From CAWDAQ01 sp963800325 (GTDB taxonomy: Bacteria > Actinomycetota > Actinomycetes > Actinomycetales > Dermatophilaceae): DNA of 64,000 bases. The DNA lies in assembly GCA_963800325.1 (NCBI GenBank), contig CAWDAQ010000005.1:744001-808000 (forward strand), given 5' to 3'. Every line of letters begins with the position of its first letter. Positions within the stretch are counted from its first letter, which is position 1. Shown one piece after another: positions 15,978 to 22,351 of the stretch. The notes under the pieces were generated by a model. The model did not search any database and was not told the DNA's origin. It saw only the letters and a program-made list of their open reading frames with translations. A program made the position numbers and the translations under genes.

Positions 15978-16850
15978 ATGAAGGGAATCATCCTCGCCGG
16001 GGGGGCGGGAACCCGACTTCACCCCATCACGCGCGCGATCAGCAAGCAGCTCATGCCGGTGTACGACAAGCCGATGGTCTACTACCCGCTCTCGACCCTG
16101 ATGATGGCCGGCATCCGGGAGGTCCTCGTCATCACGACCCCGGAGGACTCCATGGCCTTCCGGGGGCTGCTCGGCGACGGCTCGGCATGGGGCATCCGCC
16201 TCGAGTACGCGGTGCAGCCGAAGCCCGAGGGCCTGGCCCAGGCGTTCCTCATCGGCGCCGACTTCATCGGCGACGACAAGGTCGCGCTCGTCCTCGGCGA
16301 CAACATCTTCTTCGGCCCGGGCCTGGGGACCTCGCTGCGGGCGCACGTCGACGTCGAGGGCGGCCACGTGTTCGCCCAGCACGTCGCGCACCCGGAGGCC
16401 TACGGCGTCGTCGAGTTCGACGGGGCCGGCAGGGTGCTCTCGATCGAGGAGAAGCCCGAGCGGCCGAGGTCCAACCACGCCGTGCCGGGGCTGTACTTCT
16501 ACGACAACTCCGTCGTCGACGTCGCCCGGGGGCTGCGGCCCAGCGCCCGCGGCGAGCTGGAGATCACCGCCGTCAACGAGCACTACCTCCGCCGGGACGA
16601 GCTGCGGGTGACCAGGCTGCCCCGCGGAACCGCGTGGTTCGACACCGGCACCTTCCAGGGCCTGCTCGACGCGAGCCAGTTCGTCGCGGTCGTCGAGGCC
16701 CGCCAGGGGCAGAAGATCGGCTGCGTCGAGGAGGTCGCCTGGCGCAACGGCTGGATCGACGACGTGACCTTCGCCGCTCTCGCCGACGACCTCCTCAAGA
16801 GCGGGTACGGCACCTACCTCCACGGCCTGCTCGAGGGAGGGGGAGGCTGA
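15978..16850 (+). CDS. rfbA: Glucose-1-phosphate thymidylyltransferase
   Basis: 290 aa. It joins dTTP and glucose-1-phosphate to dTDP-glucose, first step of the rhamnose donor pathway. The nucleotide-binding signature GGAGTRLHPITRAISKQLMP starts at about residue 8, with PVYDKPMVYYPLSTLM next. Substrate and metal residues lie in LVLGDNIFFG (Asp at about 110) and WFDTGTF (Asp at about 223). Length matches RmlA. The stop shares a base with the rfbC start (TGATG). Confidence 0.95.
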   Translation: MKGIILAGGAGTRLHPITRAISKQLMPVYDKPMVYYPLSTLMMAGIREVLVITTPEDSMAFRGLLGDGSAWGIRLEYAVQPKPEGLAQAFLIGADFIGDDKVALVLGDNIFFGPGLGTSLRAHVDVEGGHVFAQHVAHPEAYGVVEFDGAGRVLSIEEKPERPRSNHAVPGLYFYDNSVVDVARGLRPSARGELEITAVNEHYLRRDELRVTRLPRGTAWFDTGTFQGLLDASQFVAVVEARQGQKIGCVEEVAWRNGWIDDVTFAALADDLLKSGYGTYLHGLLEGGGG

Positions 16851-17485
16851 TGGACATTCGGCCGCTCGCCGTCGAGGGCGCCTGGGAGGTGACCCCGCGG
16901 CAGTTCCCGGACAGACGCGGGGTCTTCCTCGAGTCCTTCCGCGGGGACCGGCTCGCCGAGGTCGTGGGCCACCGCCCGGACGTGGTCCAGACCAACGTCT
17001 CGGTCTCGAGCCGCGGAACCGTGCGCGGCATCCACTACGCCGACGTGCCGCCGTCGCAGGCCAAGTACGTCACAGCGCTCTCGGGGTCCTTCCTCGACTA
17101 CGTCGTCGACCTGCGCCTCGGGTCTCCCACCTTCGGCCGCTGGGATTCGGTGCTGCTGGACACCGCGGACCGGCGGTCGGTCTACCTCTCCGAGGGGCTC
17201 GGGCACGCGATCTGTGCGCTCGAGGACGACTCGACGGTGCTCTATCTCTGTACCGCGACGTACAGCCCGGGCCGGGAGCACGGGGTGCACCCGCTCGACC
17301 CCGAGATCGGCCTCGCGCTCCCCGAGGGCACCGAGCCGCTGCTCTCCGAGAAGGACCGTGACGCGCCGTCGCTGCGCGACGCCGCCGACTCCGGGCTCCT
17401 GCCCACCCTCGAGGGGTGCCGCGCATGGGCGGACACCCTGCGTCACCGAGACAGGCGGCAGGCGTCGCAGGAGGGTCGGCCCTGA
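16850..17485 (+). CDS. rfbC: dTDP-4-dehydrorhamnose 3,5-epimerase family protein
   Basis: 211-aa cupin-fold epimerase, third step to dTDP-L-rhamnose. RGIHYADVPPSQAKYVT (about 61-77) carries the catalytic His and a substrate Lys. The beta-strand DYVVDLRLGSPTFGRWDSVL, the EGLGHAICALEDDSTVLYLC segment and the Tyr in ATYSPGREHGVHPLDP are typical. ATG 16850 overlaps the rfbA stop by one base, with GGAGGGGGAGG before it. A 95-bp relic of another rfbC-like 3' end lies at 19255-19350. Confidence 0.92.
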   Translation: MDIRPLAVEGAWEVTPRQFPDRRGVFLESFRGDRLAEVVGHRPDVVQTNVSVSSRGTVRGIHYADVPPSQAKYVTALSGSFLDYVVDLRLGSPTFGRWDSVLLDTADRRSVYLSEGLGHAICALEDDSTVLYLCTATYSPGREHGVHPLDPEIGLALPEGTEPLLSEKDRDAPSLRDAADSGLLPTLEGCRAWADTLRHRDRRQASQEGRP

Positions 17486-17522
17486 GGCCTCCGTCGCCGC
17501 GCCGGCGCCCGGGAGCGGCGGT

Positions 17523-17528
17523 TATAGT
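17523..17528 (+). promoter_or_regulatory. -10 element TATAGT ahead of the glycosyltransferase
   Basis: Good sigma-70-like -10, 38 bp after the rfbC stop. A start site at about 17535 would exclude every upstream standard start codon of the next gene. Confidence 0.5.
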
Positions 17529-17567
17529 CGAGAGGCCGGACCGGGACCGAGCGGAGGAGGGGTCGAC

Positions 17568-18473
17568 ATCGCAGGCCCGCTGAGCTGGCTCGCCCGCGAC
17601 CCGAAGTCCCCGGAGCAGGCTGAGGACGGCACCTCCCGGCCACCCCGCACCGCGATCCTCGTCGTCAACGGCTTCGACCGCCGGGGCCGCTGGGGCACGT
17701 TCAACGAGCAGGAGGCCAAGGACTTCCCGTGGGTCGACCTGTGCCTGCGAGAGATCACGCGACGCTCGCTCGGTTCCAGCTACGAGGTGCTGCTGTGGGA
17801 CAACGCCGGGCTCGCGGAGCACACCGAGCTCATCCGGCGCCACCCGCACGTCCGGGTGGTCGGCCCCCACGGGAGCGAGGGCGAGATGCGCCACGCCCAG
17901 TCCCTGGACCGCCTCCGCTTGGCCGTGGACCCCGGGACGGAGTTCATCATCACGCTGGACACGGACTCCTTCCCGGTCCGTGACGGCTGGATCGAGAACC
18001 TCACCGGGCGTCTGGACCACGACACCCTCCTCGCCGGGGTCTGGCGCGACGAGATGCTGCCCGCCAAGCCCGCCTTCATCCACCCGTGCGGGCTCGCGAG
18101 CCGTCACGAGACGCTTGACCGGCTCGGGACCGGCTTCGCGATCCGCGACGGCGTCGACGTCGGGGCCCGGGTCACCGAGGACGTCCTCGAGTCGGGCAAG
18201 CGGGTCAGCCGGCTGGCGCGGAGCAACCGGTGGAACCCCCACTTCATCATGGGAGCCCTCTACGGCGACCTCATCTACCACCAGGGCGCCGGAAGCCGGC
18301 TGCCACGCTTCGCCCGGGACTCCGACCCCGAGCACGACGAGCGCATCCGCCAGTCGCTGCGCGACACCGCGTTCGCCCGCCTCGACGACCTCGTCGCGGT
18401 CCTCGCAGGGGACGAGAGCCCCGAGATGCTGTCCGAGCTGGCCTGGTTGGTCCCGTCCGTGCCGGACGGCTGA
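17568..18473 (+). CDS. Glycosyltransferase-like (GT-A fold) protein, apparent ATC start
   Basis: 301 aa from ATC 17568. An N-terminal strand TAILVVNGFDRRGRWGTF (about 28-45), a conserved DLCLREITRRSLGSSYEVLL and WDNAG, then the acidic metal-binding-type motif ITLDTDSFPVRDGW (about 127-140) suggest a GT-A sugar transferase. Further on are FIHPCGLASRHETLDRLG and HFIMGALYGDLIYHQGAG. Donor and acceptor are unknown. In frame there is no ATG, GTG or TTG between 17217 and the conserved core; the GTG at 17214 lies inside rfbC. GGAGGAGGGG (17553-17562) is placed perfectly for ATC 17568, which is therefore the best start; CTG 17580 is the alternative. Confidence 0.72.
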   Translation: MAGPLSWLARDPKSPEQAEDGTSRPPRTAILVVNGFDRRGRWGTFNEQEAKDFPWVDLCLREITRRSLGSSYEVLLWDNAGLAEHTELIRRHPHVRVVGPHGSEGEMRHAQSLDRLRLAVDPGTEFIITLDTDSFPVRDGWIENLTGRLDHDTLLAGVWRDEMLPAKPAFIHPCGLASRHETLDRLGTGFAIRDGVDVGARVTEDVLESGKRVSRLARSNRWNPHFIMGALYGDLIYHQGAGSRLPRFARDSDPEHDERIRQSLRDTAFARLDDLVAVLAGDESPEMLSELAWLVPSVPDG

Positions 18474-18531
18474 CGCCGCATCCCGCGCCCCACCCCAGCC
18501 AGTGCCCACCCCGAGAGCAGGGAACCGAGAC

Positions 18532-19161
18532 GTGCCCGTCTTCCGCAAGGACCAGCAGAAGATCCTCTTCATCCACGTCCCCAGGACCGGCGGGTCGAGC
18601 ATCGAGCGCGCCTTCAGGGACAGCGGGTTCCAAACCCTCTACCTCGACAGCAAGGTCGGGCGGACGTCCTGGAACCACGTGCGCCGCTGCACCCCGCAGC
18701 ACATGCACGCGCAGATGCTCGACGCCCTCTTCCGGGTCGACCGGTTCGACCTCGTGTTCATGGTCGTGCGCGATCCCATGTCGCGACTGAAGTCGGAGTA
18801 CCTCTGGCGGAACCGGGACAAGGACTTCGACGTCGACGGCCGCTCGCTCGAGCGGTGGGCCCGTCGCTCGTTCGCGGAGTACCGCTCCGACCCGTTCCGG
18901 TACGACAACCACCTGCGTCCACAGGTCGAGTTCGAGCTGCCCGGGACCCGGGTGTTCTCGTACGAGGACGGACTCGGCCACGCCGTGGAGGAGCTCAACC
19001 AGATGGGCAACCTGGACCTCGACCCTGAGCTCCCGCGCGTCCGCGAGGGCCACACGAAGACCGGCTGCTCCAGCAGCGACGTCGAAGAGACCCCCGGGCT
19101 GACTGCGCTCGTGCGCGACGGCTACGGCGCGGACCTCCAGCGCTACGGCTACCCGCGCTGA
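18532..19161 (+). CDS. Sulfotransferase family 2 protein, copy 1
   Basis: 209 aa. The PAPS 5'-phosphosulfate loop is HVPRTGGSSIERAF (about 15-28) and the 3'-phosphate site is VVRDPMSRLKSEYLWR (about 80-95), as in Sulfotransfer_2 enzymes that sulfate carbohydrates. Between them is WNHVRRCTPQHMHAQML, shared almost exactly with copy 2. No signal peptide: cytosolic. It starts at GTG 18532 (protein begins VPVFRKD, matching MPVFRKD of copy 2). It is likely co-transcribed with the glycosyltransferase 58 bp upstream. Copy 2 is 241 bp downstream. Confidence 0.83.
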   Translation: MPVFRKDQQKILFIHVPRTGGSSIERAFRDSGFQTLYLDSKVGRTSWNHVRRCTPQHMHAQMLDALFRVDRFDLVFMVVRDPMSRLKSEYLWRNRDKDFDVDGRSLERWARRSFAEYRSDPFRYDNHLRPQVEFELPGTRVFSYEDGLGHAVEELNQMGNLDLDPELPRVREGHTKTGCSSSDVEETPGLTALVRDGYGADLQRYGYPR

Positions 19162-19257
19162 CTCCCCCGCCAGAGCGCCCACCCGGGTGCCGGCGTCAGT
19201 GCGCGGTAGAAGTCCTCGACCGCCTCCCGGTCGTAGGCCGTGGCGTCGAACGGGCCC
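19149..19257 (-). pseudogene. Relic of the C-terminus of a TagF/glycosyltransferase-like gene
   Basis: On the minus strand it reads PFDATAYDREAVEDFYRALT, then a short tail and a stop at 19149, matching the C-terminus of the large fusion protein encoded at 22326-24944 (PFDAVGYNREAVEDFYRVLG). At DNA level 19202-19231 is identical over 30 bases to 22376-22405. The rest of the gene is absent. The relic's stop lies within the 3' end of sulfotransferase copy 1. Confidence 0.8.
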
Positions 19258-19350
19258 GACCTGCCCGTCGACGGCGCCGGCCCGGTGCTCTCCGAGAAGG
19301 ACCGTGCGGCGCCCGCGCTCCACGAGGCCGCGGCCGCGAGCGACCAACTA
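19255..19350 (+). pseudogene. Relic of the 3' end of an rfbC-like epimerase gene
   Basis: Reads PVDGAGPVLSEKDRAAPALH, corresponding to the C-terminal EPLLSEKDRDAPSLRD of rfbC. Bases 19286-19306 are identical to 17340-17360 (21 bases). It abuts the minus-strand glycosyltransferase relic at about 19255, so two unrelated 3' ends are fused here. Confidence 0.75.
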
Positions 19351-19354
19351 GACT
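19349..19354 (+). promoter_or_regulatory. Possible -10 element TAGACT of sulfotransferase copy 2
   Basis: Would give a leader of about 40 nt before ATG 19403. It lies at the edge of the rfbC relic. Confidence 0.35.
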
Positions 19355-19402
19355 CCCCATCGCATCCCCCCGACACCGACCGCCTGCGCGAGGACGAACC
19401 AC

Positions 19403-20035
19403 ATGCCAGTGTTCCGCAAGGACGAGCGCAAGTTCCTCTTCGTCCACGTGCCCAAGACGGGCGGGTCGAGCATCGAGCAGGCGTTCAAGGACGCGGGCTA
19501 CGACACCCTGTACAAGGACGGCCGCATGGGCCGGAAGTCGTGGAACCACGTCCGCCGGTGCACGCCGCAGCACATGCACCGGGACCTGCTCGAGACGCTC
19601 TTCCGCCTCGAGCGGTTCGACGGGATCTTCATGGTCGTCCGCGACCCGCTGCCCCGGCTGCAGTCGGAGTACCTGTGGCGCCACCGGAACGAGGACGGCT
19701 TCACGGTCGACGAGCAGGCGGTCCAGGAGTGGGCGGCCGAGACCTTCGCCCGCGCCGCGAACGACCCGTTCCTGTTCGACAACCACATCCGTCCCCAGGC
19801 GGACTTCCTTCTCGACGGGGCGCGCACCTTCCGACTCGAGGACGGGCTCGACGCGGTGGCGGCCGCGCTCAACGAGGCCTGGGACGTCGGCCTGCCGGCC
19901 GAGGTGCCGCGCGTCCGGGAGGGGCACACGACGACGACGTACTCCAGCAGGGACGTCGAGGTGGGCGACAAGCTCCGCCGGCTCGTCGGGGAGTTCTACC
20001 GGGAGGACTTCGAGAGGTTCGGCTACACCGTCTGA
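19403..20035 (+). CDS. Sulfotransferase family 2 protein, copy 2
   Basis: 210 aa, close paralogue of copy 1 along its whole length. PAPS motifs: HVPKTGGSSIEQAF (about 15-28) with the catalytic-type Lys that is Arg in copy 1, and VVRDPLPRLQSEYLWR (about 80-95). Shared landmarks are WNHVRRCTPQHMH and LRLEDGL / PRVREGHT near the end. Copy 1 has Arg at the 5'-loop position (PRTGG) where copy 2 keeps the standard Lys (PKTGG), so the copies may differ in activity. Acceptor unknown, probably a sugar of the surface polymer built by this island. Confidence 0.85.
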   Translation: MPVFRKDERKFLFVHVPKTGGSSIEQAFKDAGYDTLYKDGRMGRKSWNHVRRCTPQHMHRDLLETLFRLERFDGIFMVVRDPLPRLQSEYLWRHRNEDGFTVDEQAVQEWAAETFARAANDPFLFDNHIRPQADFLLDGARTFRLEDGLDAVAAALNEAWDVGLPAEVPRVREGHTTTTYSSRDVEVGDKLRRLVGEFYREDFERFGYTV

Positions 20036-20060
20036 CCCGGCCACCGACGGACCGGACGGC

Positions 20061-20092
20061 GCCTGACCGGACGGGTGCCTGACCGGACGGGT
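20061..20092. repeat. 16-bp tandem duplication
   Basis: GCCTGACCGGACGGGT occurs twice in a row (20061-20076, 20077-20092) in the convergent gap after sulfotransferase copy 2. Confidence 0.85.
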
Positions 20093-20126
20093 GACGCCGC
20101 GCTCGGCGGGAGGACCGCCCGCCTCC

Positions 20127-21020
20127 TCAGGCGTCGACGGGGGTGCCGTAGAGGCTCGCGTACCCCTCGGCGAGCTGGGCGTGCAGGTCCGGGTCGGCGG
20201 GCTCGACCCGAGCGAGCGCGCGCCGGGCGAGCGGGGTGTGCAGCTCCGCGCACGGGAAGGCGAACCGGCCGCCGTGGTAGTCCCCGGCCCACTTGGCGGC
20301 GATGACGGGGAGGTCGTTCTTCCGGGGCACGCCGTCGACGACGGGGACCGTCCTGCGGGCCATGCCCTGTCCGCAGACGAGGAACTCCCGGTCCGGGCGC
20401 ACCTCGGTGACCAGCCGCAGGGTCCGGCCCTTGAGCACGAGGGCGAGGTTGAGCACCGCCTGCTCCGGGGCCGCGGCGAGCATGTCGCGCAGGTTCGGGT
20501 ACCGCGACAGCTCGAGGAAGGACGCGGGGTCCACGCTGCCCGCGCGGACGAACCAGAACGCGGCCTGGTAGCCCTCCCCGAGCCGGTCGTCGAGGTGGCG
20601 CAGCACGTACTTGCCCCACGGCTTGAAGTTGCGCCCCGGGTTCGACCGCGCCCCGAACGCGACGTCGAAGCGCTCCCGGGAGTCCAGCACGCTGCGCGGG
20701 TCGTCGTAGACGACGACGTTGGAGTCGAGGAAGGCGAAGTCGCCCTGGGCGTACCCGAACGCGTTGAGCTTGCGGAAGTAGCGCCACGACTCGTTGCGCC
20801 GCGTCCGGCCCTCCTTGTAGATGACCCGACCCAGGTCGTCCCACTCCGGCTCCGGCCGGAGCAGCTCCGCCCCGTAGAGGCCGCACAGCCGGCCGACGAG
20901 GTCGAGCCGGTCGTCGAACGGGATGACCCGGACCCGGCAGTGCGGGTAGGCGCTCAGGCTCTCCAGCAGCACGGCGAGCTCCGCGGCCCGCGGGTCGGAG
21001 GCCATGGTGAACACGTCCAT
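20127..21020 (-). CDS. Putative sugar transferase-like protein of a surface-polymer locus
   Basis: 297 aa. It begins MDVFTMASDPRAAELAVLLE and VRVIPFDDRLD, a pattern of GT-A nucleotide-sugar transferases. YFRKLNAFGYAQGDFAFLDS (about 95-114) places an Asp at the usual metal site, followed by VVVYDDP. RSNPGRNFKPWGKYVL and NLALVLKGRTL come later, ending in WAGDYHGGRFAFPCAEL. The family is not firmly recognised. ATG 21020 is chosen because GGAGG lies 9 bases upstream; the frame is open to 21110. It is convergent with sulfotransferase copy 2 and divergent from the third sulfotransferase. Confidence 0.6.
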   Translation of the reverse strand: MDVFTMASDPRAAELAVLLESLSAYPHCRVRVIPFDDRLDLVGRLCGLYGAELLRPEPEWDDLGRVIYKEGRTRRNESWRYFRKLNAFGYAQGDFAFLDSNVVVYDDPRSVLDSRERFDVAFGARSNPGRNFKPWGKYVLRHLDDRLGEGYQAAFWFVRAGSVDPASFLELSRYPNLRDMLAAAPEQAVLNLALVLKGRTLRLVTEVRPDREFLVCGQGMARRTVPVVDGVPRKNDLPVIAAKWAGDYHGGRFAFPCAELHTPLARRALARVEPADPDLHAQLAEGYASLYGTPVDA

Positions 21021-21151
21021 CGGCCGACGCCTCCGGCGACCGAGGCCGGGCACGGCGGACGTGATGAGAGGCACGGAACTGGGCTCCCGGGTCGGGGACG
21101 TGGCGGCCACACTCTAGCGGCCTGCACGGTCGGCACGGCCGGAGCCGTTGC

Positions 21152-21157
21152 TAGGTT
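21152..21157 (+). promoter_or_regulatory. -10 element TAGGTT, leaderless, of the third sulfotransferase
   Basis: Six bases precede ATG 21164. Confidence 0.5.
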
Positions 21158-21163
21158 GACGCC

Positions 21164-22351
21164 ATGGCCGAGCGCGTGTGTGTCCAGATCGGGGTCCCGA
21201 AGGCCGGGAGCACCTACCTCCAGGGCATCCTCTGGGCGGCCCAGGACGACCTCCGCGCCGACGGCGTCCTCGTGCCGGGAGCCCGCAGGGACCACCTCGC
21301 GCTCGCCCACTGGACCCGCGGCGCCCGCGGGTACGACGACGCCGCGGCCTCCCTGCTCGCCCGCGTCCGGCGCTGGCCGGGAACGGTCATCCTGTCCTCG
21401 GAGTGGTTCTCGATGGCCGACCACGACCAGGTCGCCCGACTCGTCGACGCCTTCGGCGGCCAGCGGCTGGACGTCGTCCTCGTGGCGCGGAGCTACTGGG
21501 CCGCGGCCCCCTCGGCCTGGCAGCAGACCCTCCAGTCCGGGCTCAGCCCCACCCTCCCCGACTTCGTCGCCGGCATGGACCACCACACCGACCGGGTCAC
21601 CTGGGGCCAGCGGTGGGGCTGGGAGACGATGGACCCGGCGACCGTGCTCCCGCGGTGGCGACCGGCGCTGCCCGAGGACGCCCTGCACCTGGTGACCGTG
21701 CCGCCGCCCGGGTCCGACCGCGACCTGCTCTGGGCGCGGTTCGCCCACGCGTGCCGGATCGACCCCGGGGAGTACTCATCCCGGGCGTCGACGCGCAACT
21801 CCTCCCTCAGCGCCGAGGCCGCGAGCCTGCTGAAGCTGCTCGGGCCCCGGCTGCGCGGCCCCGGCAGCGTCGACGTGCCCGCGGAGTTCATCCACACCTA
21901 CCTCGGCCAGCGGCTCCTCGCCCCCCACCGCGGCAGCCCGATCGAGCTCGACGCGGGCTCGGCCGAGCTGATCCGGCAGCGGGCGACGGCGAGCCACGCG
22001 GCGCTCCGGGAGGCGGGCTACCATGTCGTCGGCGACCTCGCCGACCTGATGGACGAGGCGGAGCGTCCCGGTGCGCGCGCGGTCGAGGACGTCGGCGCGC
22101 AGGAGCAGCTCGAGCTCGCCCTCGAGGTCATCCCGTCCATGTTCGCCCGCATCATGGCCGAGCGCCGCCGAGCAGATCAGGCGCGCGCCGAGCCCGCTGC
22201 GGTCCCCCGGGCGCCTGCCGGCTCGTCCGCCCGGTCCCCCGGGCGGTGGCGCAGGGTGACCCGGCGGGCCCGCGCCACCCGCGCCGGCGCCTGGGCGGCG
22301 GCGGCCCGGCGCCGGGGGCGGCGACTCAGCGCGCGGCTGCGGGGGCGCTGA
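21164..22351 (+). CDS. Sulfotransferase-like protein with long basic tail
   Basis: 395 aa. The N-terminal IGVPKAGSTYLQGILW (about 8-23) is a PAPS 5'-phosphosulfate loop. VILSSEWFSM (about 76-85) and VVLVARSYWAAAPSAWQQ (about 103-120) occupy the places of the sulfotransferase core strands and 3'-phosphate site. The last 60 residues are Arg/Ala-rich (RRVTRRARATRAG and similar) and may bind membrane or polyanion. It is a different family branch from the two tandem copies. Its end overlaps the convergent TagF-like gene by 26 bases. Confidence 0.72.
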   Translation: MAERVCVQIGVPKAGSTYLQGILWAAQDDLRADGVLVPGARRDHLALAHWTRGARGYDDAAASLLARVRRWPGTVILSSEWFSMADHDQVARLVDAFGGQRLDVVLVARSYWAAAPSAWQQTLQSGLSPTLPDFVAGMDHHTDRVTWGQRWGWETMDPATVLPRWRPALPEDALHLVTVPPPGSDRDLLWARFAHACRIDPGEYSSRASTRNSSLSAEAASLLKLLGPRLRGPGSVDVPAEFIHTYLGQRLLAPHRGSPIELDAGSAELIRQRATASHAALREAGYHVVGDLADLMDEAERPGARAVEDVGAQEQLELALEVIPSMFARIMAERRRADQARAEPAAVPRAPAGSSARSPGRWRRVTRRARATRAGAWAAAARRRGRRLSARLRGR

